The notes below the pieces were generated by a model, which saw nothing but the letters and a program-made list of their open reading frames with translations, was not told the DNA's origin and did no database searches. This document shows, piece after piece, positions 16,467-24,782 of a DNA stretch of 64,000 nt. How positions within the stretch are numbered: the stretch's first letter is position 1; each line of letters opens with the position of its first letter. Made by a program: the position numbers and the translations under genes. Origin of the DNA: an uncultured Paracoccaceae bacterium (GTDB taxonomy: Bacteria; Pseudomonadota; Alphaproteobacteria; Rhodobacterales; Rhodobacteraceae); the NCBI GenBank assembly GCA_905182105.1, contig CAJJAR010000001.1:310001-374000 (forward strand), given 5' to 3'.

Positions 16467-16495
16467 CCGTGAAATTATACAACTTAATTTCACGG
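16467..16495 (-). promoter_or_regulatory. Palindromic operator overlapping the cluster promoter
   Basis: Arms CCGTGAAATTA (16467-16477) and TAATTTCACGG (16485-16495) are perfect complements around a 7-base spacer. On the minus strand a TATAAT (16474-16479) lies inside the left arm, with a weak TCGACA 19 bases upstream. A second imperfect pair of CGTGAAA/CTTCAC half-sites follows at about 16507-16532. The position fits repression of the XRE-led operon by its own product. The -35 call is weak; the palindrome itself is certain. Confidence 0.75.
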
Positions 16496-16545
16496 TGATG
16501 TCGAGTCGCGTGAAAAATCAAGCGTTTTCTTCACAAGAGCCTAAT

Positions 16546-17010
16546 TTAAGGTGCAATTGCCAACCTAAACGTGTCCGCCAATATGGCTGTCAGCGCATCA
16601 GCATCTGTTTGGGTGAATGCATCAGGTTGATCGCTATCAAGGTCAAACACCCCCAATAACACCCCATTTCCATTCACCACGGGCAAAACCAACTCAGACC
16701 GCGTTGAACCGGCGCAAGCGATATGACCAGGGAACGCATCAACGTCTGCCACCAGCTGAACCTCAAGGCTGCGTGCGGCTGCTCCACAAACACCGCGTGA
16801 AAAAGGAATCACCAGACAACCGTGCCCGCCCTGATAAGGACCAATTTTCATCAACTCGGGTTCGGTCACACGATAGAACCCCGTCCAATCAAAACGGTCG
16901 TCACTGTTGTGCACTTCGCAGGCAACCGTCGCCATCAGCGCAACGGTGTCTGTTTCGCCCTCAGCCAAAGACGCGATGGATTGGCTGAGGGACTTGTAAT
17001 CAACTTGCAT
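16546..17010 (-). CDS. Free methionine-(R)-sulfoxide reductase (GAF domain)
   Basis: A 154-residue single GAF domain protein. It reduces the R form of free methionine sulfoxide, repairing oxidised methionine. Family markers are FDWTGFYRV, IGPYQGGHGCLVIPF, SRGVCGAAA and FPGHIACAGSTRSELVLP. The three expected redox cysteines are present at 65, 75 and 99. It follows the thiolase gene by 24 bases on the same strand and may be co-transcribed. It is not obviously linked to the betaine cluster, though both touch methionine supply. Confidence 0.9.
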   Translation of the reverse strand: MQVDYKSLSQSIASLAEGETDTVALMATVACEVHNSDDRFDWTGFYRVTEPELMKIGPYQGGHGCLVIPFSRGVCGAAARSLEVQLVADVDAFPGHIACAGSTRSELVLPVVNGNGVLLGVFDLDSDQPDAFTQTDADALTAILADTFRLAIAP

Positions 17011-17034
17011 GGCCTAACTTTCAAATGGATCAGG

Positions 17035-18207
17035 TTAAGGGCGTTCAATCGCAATGGCAGTACCCTCGCCACCACCAATGCAAATTGCTGCGATACCGCG
17101 TTTAAGGCCACGTTTTTCCAGCGCGTTTAGCAAGGTCACGATGATCCGCGCACCAGATGCACCAATAGGATGGCCCAGCGCACAAGCGCCGCCATTTACG
17201 TTGACGATGTCATGGCTGATCCCCATCTCGTGCATGAAGGCAAGGGGGACAACGGCGAAGGCCTCGTTCACTTCCCAAAGGTCCACGTCATCCTTGGACC
17301 AGCCAATTTGCTCAAGCAGTTTTTGCGCCGCTGGTACTGGGGCCGTGGTGAACAGGCCGGGAGCCTGAGCGTGGCTGGCATGCCCCTTAATGTGGGCGCG
17401 AATGGTCATGCACTTGGCTTGTGCGACGTCTTGCGAGGCCAGAACCAATGCTGCCGCCCCATCAGAAATGGAAGATGAGTTGGCAGCCGTTACAGTGCCC
17501 CCCTCACGAAACGCTGGTTTCAACTGTGGGATTTTGTCAGGGCGTGCTTTGGCGGGTTGTTCATCAGTATTGATGGTCACCATACCTTTACGGCTTCTCA
17601 TCTCAACCGGTGCGATCTCTTGATCGAAAGCGTCAGTGCTTTGCGCCTCAATCGCGCGTGATAAAGACGCCAACGCATAGTCATCTTGGATCTCGCGGGT
17701 AAATTGGAAAGCTTCGGCGCAATCCTCTGCAAAGCTGCCCATCAGGCGGCCTTTATCATAGGCGTCCTCTAAACCATCAAGGAACATGTGGTCGATAACG
17801 CTGCCATGCCCAAGTCGCGCACCACCGCGCATTTTCTCAAGCAAGTAGGGCGCGTTTGTCATGCTTTCCATGCCGCCCGCGATCATCACGTCCGTGTTGC
17901 CCAGCGCAATCTGATCATAGGCGATCATCGCAGCCTTCATACCAGACCCGCACATCTTGTTAAGTGTGGTGGCAGGAACCTCTTCGCCCAAACCACCCTC
18001 AAATCCAGCTTGTCGCGCAGGTGCTTGGCCCTGCCCCGCTGGCAAAACACAGCCCATCAGAACCTCATCCACGGTATCAGTTTGCGCCCCAGCAAGGGCC
18101 GCTTTGATAGCAGCGCCACCCAATTGCGCGGCTGTCATTGGTTCAAAGTCACCTTGGAACCCACCCATTGGTGTGCGCGCAGCACCTGCAATAACGACAT
18201 TTTTCAT
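17035..18207 (-). CDS. Acetyl-CoA acetyltransferase (thiolase)
   Basis: A 390-residue thiolase that condenses two acetyl-CoA to acetoacetyl-CoA or runs the reverse. The nucleophile Cys86 lies in NKMCGSGMKA. The second catalytic set is His346 in CALGHPIGASGAR and Cys376 in CIGGGEGTA. The length suits biosynthetic or short-chain thiolases. The start at MKNVVIAGAARTP has GGAG 8 bases upstream; a frame 11 codons longer lacks support. No PHB synthase or reductase lies nearby in this window. Confidence 0.93.
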   Translation of the reverse strand: MKNVVIAGAARTPMGGFQGDFEPMTAAQLGGAAIKAALAGAQTDTVDEVLMGCVLPAGQGQAPARQAGFEGGLGEEVPATTLNKMCGSGMKAAMIAYDQIALGNTDVMIAGGMESMTNAPYLLEKMRGGARLGHGSVIDHMFLDGLEDAYDKGRLMGSFAEDCAEAFQFTREIQDDYALASLSRAIEAQSTDAFDQEIAPVEMRSRKGMVTINTDEQPAKARPDKIPQLKPAFREGGTVTAANSSSISDGAAALVLASQDVAQAKCMTIRAHIKGHASHAQAPGLFTTAPVPAAQKLLEQIGWSKDDVDLWEVNEAFAVVPLAFMHEMGISHDIVNVNGGACALGHPIGASGARIIVTLLNALEKRGLKRGIAAICIGGGEGTAIAIERP

Positions 18208-18300
18208 AATAAGTGCTCCAATATTCTTTGTCTTCGTCACCAGTTGGTAAGACTTAAGACTTAGTTGTGTCAGCGTTCATAGCGATCATAGGTGTATAGA

Positions 18301-18647
18301 ATGGAATTATCGACCAAAACTGAAAACCCTATTCTAATTGTATCCGCGAATGATGACCGCATTGATGCAGCTGTTGCAATTGAATTCAAGGATGCGATGC
18401 GAACGGAAACTCTAGATGAAACCAAAATTGTAGTCCTTGATTTAAGTGCTGTAAACTTTATCGACCAAGCGGCCTGGGTGCCATTGTCGCCTCAATGAAA
18501 CATAAGGGGCAGGATCGAACATTGGCGTTGGCAGGGCTAACACCAACTGTTGATAAAGTGTTTTGTCTGACCCGAATGGACACCGTTTTCAGTCTGTTCG
18601 CGACTTTGGACGGTGCACTAGACGAACTATGCAATCCGCCCACTTGA
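18301..18647 (+). pseudogene. STAS-domain anti-sigma factor antagonist, frameshifted
   Basis: The first frame gives MELSTKTENPILIVSAN through VVLDLSAVNFIDQ and then a stop at 18496. One base later the natural continuation is GLGAIVASMKHKGQDRTLAL, then TPTVDKVFCLTRMDTVF and a stop at 18645. Intact STAS proteins read FIDSSGLGA here; restoring one base near 18466-18471 gives FIDQSGLGA. The break falls at the Ser that a partner kinase would phosphorylate. The repaired length is about 115 residues, normal for SpoIIAA/RsbV-like proteins. The next gene encodes the matching kinase type. Confidence 0.82.
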
Positions 18648-18666
18648 TACTTAGGAGATTGTTCTG

Positions 18667-19125
18667 ATGTCCTCACAGCCTGCAACCCTTTGCGTGAGGT
18701 TCAGTGTGATTAGCGGTGTGTTTGCAGCGCGCAAGGCATTGAGCAAACTGTTAGACGGCTTGGCCCCTTTGAATTTGGCGTCCGACGATACTGACAGAAT
18801 CAAGATGGTATTGGCCGAGGTGCTCAACAATATTGTCGAACACGCTTACCCCAACCCACAAACTCCTGGGCCAATTGGCGTGCAATGCACATTGGTAGAC
18901 AATGGGTTGTACATTGCACTGACAGATACTGGCCTACCAATGCCAAACGACGAACCGCCTATCGGCAACGCACCCAAAACGGATGTCCAGTTTGTCGACT
19001 TACCTGAAGGTGGATTTGGATGGTTTCTGATTAAGATGTTTGCGCAAGACATTACCTACAAGCGATCAGGCGACATCAACACCTTGTCATTCCACCTACC
19101 AATTCGCCTGAAAATAAGTGCTTAA
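18667..19125 (+). CDS. RsbW/SpoIIAB-like anti-sigma serine kinase (HATPase)
   Basis: A 152-residue GHKL ATPase-fold protein. The N box is EVLNNIVEHAYP, the G1 box DTGLPMP and the G2 box GGFGWFLIKMF. Such proteins phosphorylate a STAS antagonist or bind a sigma factor or other partner. AGGAG lies upstream of the ATG at 18667. It follows the frameshifted STAS gene by 19 bases, forming the usual switch pair. No PP2C phosphatase or sigma factor gene lies nearby. If the STAS gene is really dead, this kinase has lost its local partner. Confidence 0.87.
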   Translation: MSSQPATLCVRFSVISGVFAARKALSKLLDGLAPLNLASDDTDRIKMVLAEVLNNIVEHAYPNPQTPGPIGVQCTLVDNGLYIALTDTGLPMPNDEPPIGNAPKTDVQFVDLPEGGFGWFLIKMFAQDITYKRSGDINTLSFHLPIRLKISA

Positions 19126-19362
19126 CCGCGCAAGATGAGAAAAATGCACCTTTCACTAAAAGGGTCACAACCAAAACACAATTGTGCCCTGAATCAACTT
19201 CATAGGGTTACTTTTAGCTGCATAAAGCTTCCCTCGGCGTTGCGCATTGATGGCCCCCAACCAGTTAGCAACGCCGGGGCACTACCCCCCTTTATCGCTG
19301 CTAGTGGACTTCCTCCGCCCCGTCGCTAGGTTGCTAATCAAATGATTGGCAAAGGTTATAAT

Positions 19363-20940
19363 ATGCGTGATTTCCAACTCCCCGGACGATCCCCTGTTTT
19401 TGCAAGCAATGGAATGTGTGCCACGTCGCACCCCCTTGCCGCACAAGAAGCAATTAACATCCTAAAGGCGGGCGGCAACGCGATGGACGCCGCAATCGCA
19501 GGCGCCGTCTTATTGGGCATCTGCGAACCACAGATGACTGGGATCGGCGGCGATTGTTTCGTCCTATATTCTCCAGGAGGCAGCAATGAAGTTCATGCCA
19601 TCAACGGATCAGGTCGCGCGCCAGCTGCATTGGACAGCGCAACCTTGCGCAATGAGGGCCAAGCAACTGTCCCTCTGAAAAGTGCCCATGCCGTAACTGT
19701 TCCAACCGCAATCGATGCATTTTGCAATCTCTCTGAACAGGTGGGCAAACTGGGCCTTGATCGCATTTTGGCACCAGCAATTCACTATGCAGATGCCGGC
19801 GTTCCAGTGGCACCGCGCGTGGCCTTTGACTGGGCCAATGACGCGGGAACTTTGCAGGGCTCTGCACGCGAAAAGTATTTGTTTGATGGCAAAACCCCAA
19901 CAGTTGGGCAAATTTTCCGCTCACCTGGTCAAGCAGAGGTGTTGCGCCGTGTCGCAAAAGAGGGCCGCAATGCGTTTTACACAGGCGAAATCGCAGAGGA
20001 CATGGTATCTTGCCTTACCGCAGCAAGTGGCGTCCACACGGCAGCAGATTTCGCAAATGCTGCGAGTGATGAAACAACGCCTATCGGTGGCACTTACAAA
20101 GACATCGAAGTGGTTGAGCACCCACCAAACGGCCAAGGTGCAACCGCGTTGTTGATGTTGAATATCTTGTCACAATTTGACATTGCATCAATGGACCCCT
20201 TCGGTTCCCAGCGCGCCCACATCGAGGCCGAAGCGGCCAAGCTGGCCTATGACGCACGCAATCGGTTCTTGGCCGATCCAGAACACACCACGCGCGTCGA
20301 CCACATGCTGTCTGCAGAAACAGCATCCAATTTGGCAGCGTTGATCGATTCAAAACGCGCGATGCAAGCTGCCGCACCGCTAACCGAATCCGTTCATAAG
20401 GATACTATTTATATTACAGTGGTAGATCGCGATGGCATGGCGGTTTCATTGATCTATTCCATCTTTCACGGCTTCGGATCAGGCATCGCGTCTGAGAAGT
20501 TCGGCATACTTATGCAGAACCGTGGTGCTGGTTTTACCTTGGAACAAGGTCACGCGAATGAATTGAAGGGCGGTAAACGTCCGATGCACACAATCATTCC
20601 CGGAATGATCCGCCAGAACGGCAAACCGATCATGCCGTTTGGTGTGATGGGGGGTGCGTATCAACCCAATGGCCACGCACGCTTTGCCAGCAATCTAACC
20701 GATTTCGGGATGGACCCCCAAAACGCAATCGACGCGCCACGTGCCTTTAGCGATGCAGGTAATATGAAGGTCGAACGCGGATATTCAGATGCTGTGCGCC
20801 AAGAGCTAAGTGACCTAGGCCACAACGTCAGCATTCCAGACACAGCGATCGGCGGAGGCCAAGCTATTTTAATCCGCGAAGATGGCGTGCTTGAGGGGGC
20901 CAGTGATGCGCGTAAAGATGGCTGTGCATTAGGGTACTAA
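19363..20940 (+). CDS. Gamma-glutamyltransferase family Ntn hydrolase
   Basis: A 525-residue proenzyme. Family blocks include MCATSHPLAAQEAI, ILKAGGNAMDAAIA and MTGIGGDCFVLY. The expected autocleavage site and nucleophile is Thr348 in HKDTIYITVVDRDG, which would give subunits of about 347 and 178 residues. It lacks an obvious signal peptide, unlike periplasmic GGTs. The family also contains cephalosporin acylases and the oxamate hydrolase HpxW, so glutathione may not be the substrate. The start at MRDFQLPGR has AAAGG 7 bases upstream and is preferred over the ATG at 19342. The 240 bases before it hold no gene, only a 9-bp inverted repeat (19235-19243, 19268-19276). Confidence 0.88.
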   Translation: MRDFQLPGRSPVFASNGMCATSHPLAAQEAINILKAGGNAMDAAIAGAVLLGICEPQMTGIGGDCFVLYSPGGSNEVHAINGSGRAPAALDSATLRNEGQATVPLKSAHAVTVPTAIDAFCNLSEQVGKLGLDRILAPAIHYADAGVPVAPRVAFDWANDAGTLQGSAREKYLFDGKTPTVGQIFRSPGQAEVLRRVAKEGRNAFYTGEIAEDMVSCLTAASGVHTAADFANAASDETTPIGGTYKDIEVVEHPPNGQGATALLMLNILSQFDIASMDPFGSQRAHIEAEAAKLAYDARNRFLADPEHTTRVDHMLSAETASNLAALIDSKRAMQAAAPLTESVHKDTIYITVVDRDGMAVSLIYSIFHGFGSGIASEKFGILMQNRGAGFTLEQGHANELKGGKRPMHTIIPGMIRQNGKPIMPFGVMGGAYQPNGHARFASNLTDFGMDPQNAIDAPRAFSDAGNMKVERGYSDAVRQELSDLGHNVSIPDTAIGGGQAILIREDGVLEGASDARKDGCALGY

Positions 20941-20972
20941 ACGAACGGTGGGCCAATGGCCCGCCGAACACC

Positions 20973-21299
20973 TTAGTTCATTTGAAAATGCAGCGGATAT
21001 GTACCGTCTTGGAACGGGCCAAACAAATCTGGAATATCAGGATGATCCACTGGTTCGCCAGAATAGTCAGCCAAAAGGTTCTGTTCGGACACGTAAGCCA
21101 CATAATAGCTTTGGTCATTTTCAGCCAAAAGGTGATAGTATGGCTGTTCTTTGATCGGGCGGCTTTCCTCAGGAATAGCCTCGTACCAATCATCCGTATT
21201 TGCGAATTGAGGATCGACGTCAAATATGACACCCCGAAAGGGATGCTTCTTGTGCCGGACAACTTGTCCCAAATGATATTTTGCACGAATTCTTAGCAT
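20973..21299 (-). CDS. hspQ: Heat shock protein HspQ (YccV family)
   Basis: A 108-residue protein with the family blocks AKYHLGQVVRHKKHPFRGVI, DVDPQFANTDDWYEAIP, QPYYHLLAEND and AYVSEQNL. HspQ modulates Lon and ClpS-dependent turnover and binds hemimethylated DNA in E. coli. The start at MLRIRAKYH was chosen because it matches the usual N-terminus and avoids the divergent transporter gene. A CCCTTGCAA in the upstream region resembles the -35 part of alphaproteobacterial RpoH promoters, but I see no good -10. Confidence 0.92.
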   Translation of the reverse strand: MLRIRAKYHLGQVVRHKKHPFRGVIFDVDPQFANTDDWYEAIPEESRPIKEQPYYHLLAENDQSYYVAYVSEQNLLADYSGEPVDHPDIPDLFGPFQDGTYPLHFQMN

Positions 21300-21382
21300 T
21301 CTATTGCAGCCTCTATCGCTCGTTAGTAGACGTTGCAAGGGACCTTTGTCCAATTTTTGAAGCCTTTTTTAGGAAACAGTCT

Positions 21383-22264
21383 GTGGCCCTTATCTTAACA
21401 GTCCTCGAGATCGTCGCTCCAGTTTTTCTTTTGGCATCCGTTGGCTTTACTTGGGTCAAGTTGGGCTTTGAATATCGCATTCAATTTGTAACCCAATTGG
21501 CGATGACCCTTTCAGTGCCCTGCCTGATTTTTGTGTCCCTAATGCAGGCAGAAATGGACCCAAGCGCGTTAACCACACTGACGTTTGCATCCTTCGCAGC
21601 CTATGTTGGCGTCACGCTGGTGGTATGGCTGTGCTGCAAGATTGGTCGCCTGAACACGCGCACCTACATGGCCCCACTCATTTTTGGAAATACCGGAAAT
21701 TTAGGCCTACCCCTCGCGCTGTTTGCATTTGGTGAAGCCGGATTAAGCAACGCAATTGTAGTTTTCGCCGTTATGGCGATTTTGTCCTTCACCTTCGGTA
21801 TCTGGCTGGTTTCTGGTGAAGGTGCTTTGGGAAAAGTGTTACGTGAACCGTTGGTTGCCGCCACTCTATTGGGCGCATTGTTCCTATGGCAAGGATGGGA
21901 AACACCCCTATTCCTGACCAACACACTGTCCTTGATCGGTCAAATTGCGATTCCAATCATGTTGATCACATTAGGCGTTGCGGTTGCCCGTCTTAGCCCT
22001 CGCGGACTGGGCAAAGCAGCGTTCCTATCACTGATAAAATTGATCATTTGCACAGCCATTGCCTGGATCGTTGCAGACTATTTCGCCCTAAGCCACATCG
22101 CCTTCGGTGTGTTGATCATTCAAATCGCAACACCTGTCGCAGTGACCTCATATTTACTGGCTGAAAAATACGGTGCCGATTCTGATGCGGTTGCCGGATT
22201 GGTTGTGACATCTACATTGATGGCAGTCGGCGCTTTGCCACTAATCTTGGCAGTGCTGTTATAG
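21383..22264 (+). CDS. AEC family (auxin efflux carrier-like) transporter
   Basis: A 293-residue inner-membrane protein with about ten hydrophobic helices. Blocks such as MTLSVPCLIFVSLMQ, FGNTGNLGLPLALFAFGEAG and SLIGQIAIPIMLITLG are characteristic of the AEC family. Members carry malate, malonate or other organic acids; the substrate is unknown. A GTG start is chosen with AGGAAA 6 bases upstream. The annotated frame can be extended to 21281, but that part overlaps hspQ and is not membrane-like. Confidence 0.87.
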   Translation: MALILTVLEIVAPVFLLASVGFTWVKLGFEYRIQFVTQLAMTLSVPCLIFVSLMQAEMDPSALTTLTFASFAAYVGVTLVVWLCCKIGRLNTRTYMAPLIFGNTGNLGLPLALFAFGEAGLSNAIVVFAVMAILSFTFGIWLVSGEGALGKVLREPLVAATLLGALFLWQGWETPLFLTNTLSLIGQIAIPIMLITLGVAVARLSPRGLGKAAFLSLIKLIICTAIAWIVADYFALSHIAFGVLIIQIATPVAVTSYLLAEKYGADSDAVAGLVVTSTLMAVGALPLILAVLL

Positions 22265-22334
22265 AAACGTGATTTACCAAATTGGAAAAATCAGGTAGAA
22301 TAACAAAAAAAAGAAGATAAAAAACGGCAGGCAT

Positions 22335-22943
22335 ATGAAAAAATCTATTGGCGTGATGATATTAGTTCTAGCGGTTACTTCGTGCGGCGGCATAGGTGGC
22401 GGTGGCAGATATTCGAACGCACCAAGTAATTTGGACAACGCATGTTCCATTGTCCAAGAACGCCCACAGTATCTACGCGCGTTCCGTGCGGCTGAACGCA
22501 AATGGAACGTCCCCGTGCACGTTTTGATGGCTGTGATTTATCAAGAGAGCAAATTCAAAAGCAACGCGCGACCACCCTTCCGTTATGCGGCTGGTGTTGT
22601 GCCTGTGGGGCGCCAATCAAGTGCTCTTGGGTATTCCCAAGCTTTGGATGCGACATGGAAAGAATACCAAGTCGCCACAGGAAGCCGTTCGGCCCGCAGA
22701 ACGAATATCAAAGATGCTGCTGATTTTATGGGCTGGTACATGAACGTTACGAAAAAACGTAACGGCGTTTCCCTAAGCGATGCGCGCAACCAATACTTTG
22801 CCTACCACGAGGGTCATACCGGTTTTTCTCGTGGGACGTACACAAACAAAGCTTGGTTGGCCCGCATCGCGGGTGAAGTTTCATCACGCGCTAACACGTA
22901 CAGAAGTCAGCTCGCCAACTGCGGAAGCCGCTGGCGTGCCTAA
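22335..22943 (+). CDS. SLT-domain lytic transglycosylase lipoprotein
   Basis: A 202-residue lipoprotein. The signal MKKSIGVMILVLAVTSCGG ends in a lipobox with Cys17, and a Gly-rich linker follows. The SLT fold begins near residue 45 with KWNVPVHVLMAVIYQESKF, where Glu is the expected catalytic acid, then ALGYSQALDATWKEYQ, DAADFMGWYMNVT and YFAYHEGHTGFSRGTY. It should cut peptidoglycan glycan strands from the membrane. Its stop lies 4 bases from the convergent lolA stop. Confidence 0.87.
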   Translation: MKKSIGVMILVLAVTSCGGIGGGGRYSNAPSNLDNACSIVQERPQYLRAFRAAERKWNVPVHVLMAVIYQESKFKSNARPPFRYAAGVVPVGRQSSALGYSQALDATWKEYQVATGSRSARRTNIKDAADFMGWYMNVTKKRNGVSLSDARNQYFAYHEGHTGFSRGTYTNKAWLARIAGEVSSRANTYRSQLANCGSRWRA

Positions 22944-22947
22944 ACTC

Positions 22948-23523
22948 TTATTGCGGATCAATTTCGAACAGTCCGTTCACAAGTGTACCACCTTTAATCA
23001 GCTCACCTAAAACAACGGTCGAACGGCCGCCATTGGCGTCGTTCACCACCCATTGGCGCAGCTCAACTGGGTTGCTCGTGAACTTCAGTTCAATGCTACC
23101 GTATTCAGGGTTCTTTGAATCTTGAGCCCGCACAATTGTGGCTGTGCCATCGTAGTCGTGGCCAACAACCATTTTCGCCTGACCAAGGTCGACATTGCGC
23201 GCCAAGATCAATGAAAGCGGCGTGCGTCTTAGCGCATAGGATTCAGGTGGCTGGTTCGATTTCTTATCGTAAATCTTAATGGATCCATTGCTCGCCAACA
23301 CCAATGCATCGTCATATTCAAACCGCATGCGGCCTGGTCGCTTGATGAAAATTTTACCTACAGAAATTGTACCATCATCGTTAATCTGTGTGAAATCACC
23401 GGATGCCGTTTTTAAGTCGTTTAAGAAATTCGAGATTTCATTCAACGACAACTTATCTGCGCTGGCAACAGTTGCGAGGCTCATGAATGTAGCCGCAATA
23501 AATGATTTAAAAACATATGACAT
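22948..23523 (-). CDS. lolA: Outer-membrane lipoprotein carrier protein LolA
   Basis: A 191-residue periplasmic chaperone that carries lipoproteins from LolCDE to the outer membrane. A signal peptide (FKSFIAATFMSLATVASA) is followed by LNEISNFLNDLKTASGDFTQ, GKIFIKRPGRMRFEYDD and SNGSIKIYDKKSN, all typical of LolA. In many related genomes lolA follows ftsK directly; here 2.8 kb of decayed genes separate them. The order ftsK then lolA on the minus strand is kept. Confidence 0.92.
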   Translation of the reverse strand: MSYVFKSFIAATFMSLATVASADKLSLNEISNFLNDLKTASGDFTQINDDGTISVGKIFIKRPGRMRFEYDDALVLASNGSIKIYDKKSNQPPESYALRRTPLSLILARNVDLGQAKMVVGHDYDGTATIVRAQDSKNPEYGSIELKFTSNPVELRQWVVNDANGGRSTVVLGELIKGGTLVNGLFEIDPQ

Positions 23524-23619
23524 GTTTTGGGATCCTGCTTATTCTTGTTATGAAGCAAGATATAAGCAGTCTGGCCATGTTATGCGATATCAAAGGCGAT
23601 AAATCGCGCAATCGCATCA

Positions 23620-24437
23620 ATTTCCGACACTAGAAGTCGCCCAATAAAAGTTCGGAATCGCTTGTTACATCGCCCGATCCCAGCGGGTGACAGGTTGTTC
23701 CGCTACAAAAATAATATCCTTTGAGCGCAACTGAAAATCAGCGGCATAAACCAAATCAATCGCATTGATCGTATCGAGGTGCCACGCCATAATCCCCCTA
23801 AATTCTTCATCTTTGGTTGGCCCACGCAGAACATAGATCTGCGATACATCCCCCGTTCAAGGCGCAATACCACCGACATCAAACAGCGCGTCAGCTAGCA
23901 CCGCTTGCTCCGCGAACAGAAGCGCGAAATGCGATTGCACGCCAACCACTCCCGTCAAATAAACGTAGTCAGGCTTGTGCGCCCCTAGGCTTTGCGCTTT
24001 GAGGAAATTTTCGCGTTGGTTACTTTGTCAATCCCTTAGCAGCGTGACTTCTACCTGCAACGCTTCAAGCGATCCTTGCCGTGACCGCTGCCGTCTTTCG
24101 ATCAAAAGTAGTTGCTGTTAAAAGTATTTTTGGGCCGCCTCAATGCCTGAACCAAGATCAACAAAAATGGCATCTCCGTCCAGCAACCGCACTTTCACCT
24201 GACCCGATTTGGAATAAAGATGAGACACGGTATCTAATATAACTGGCCATCGCGGTAAATCCGAACAGACTTATCCTCTTCCTTGCCACCGTCAACGCCA
24301 CCCGCTGTAGCCAGCGCTTCGCCTAAATAAATTGGGGCCAGTTTTAACGCCACCACGTTTGGCTTTTGGATTACTCCACCAATAGAAACTTTCTGCGAAT
24401 TGAACTCTGCTATTTTAAGACTGAATGTAGGTTCAAT
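23620..24437 (-). pseudogene. Relic of a Wza-like polysaccharide export protein
   Basis: Minus-strand pieces in shifting frames read IEPTFSLKIAEFNSQKVSIG, VVALKLAPIYLGEALATAGG, KVRLLDGDAIFVDLGSGIEA, PDYVYLTGVVGVQSHFALLF, DVSQIYVLRGPTKDEEF, AWHLDTINAIDLVYAADFQL and KDIIFVAEQPVTRWDRAM. These are the SLBB and C-terminal blocks of outer-membrane polysaccharide export proteins. Several in-frame stops (TAA at 23665, TAG after RIYRDGQLY) and at least one frame change separate them. The 5' half is missing. It is a clear multi-lesion pseudogene on the opposite strand to the glycosyltransferase relic. Confidence 0.82.
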
Positions 24438-24461
24438 TTGGTTTTAACCAATTTTCGAAAC

Positions 24462-24782
24462 AACGACGCTTCAGCCTCGTTGAGCAGCATTTGCTTTGCA
24501 CTGCCCGCCTCCAACTACTTTGCCATCATCGTTTGCATTGCACTGACACTCGCAGGCCTCTGCACGCTGTGTTGGTTCCTGCGCTCAGCGTTACTACGTC
24601 TTGAACTTTCATACTCAACACTCTTTGGGGCACTATTGCCAATCACGGTCGGCGCATCAATGTGGGCGCTGCTTTGGGGTTTGAACTTGGAATTACTTCC
24701 CGCAATTGTTGTTGGAACAACATTCTATCTAGCGTTTTTGGTGCCTTTAAATTTTGGCAGCCGTCGGCTTTTAAGGCTATGA
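24462..24782 (+). pseudogene. C-terminal remnant of a polysaccharide-cluster membrane protein
   Basis: An open frame without a credible start encodes three or four hydrophobic helices (FAIIVCIALTLAGLCTLCWF, ALLPITVGASMWALLWGL, LPAIVVGTTFYLAFLVPL) and ends RRLLRL. The upstream part of the same frame overlaps the antisense wza relic and is not membrane-like. Its TGA overlaps the ATG of the glycosyltransferase relic (ATGA), so the two were once translated together. It resembles the end of a flippase-like protein, but the family is uncertain. Confidence 0.55.

Noticed and set aside
19126..19362. Small gene before gamma-glutamyltransferase
   Set aside because: A 64-codon frame at 19135 has no RBS or recognisable content; the region only shows scattered inverted repeats.
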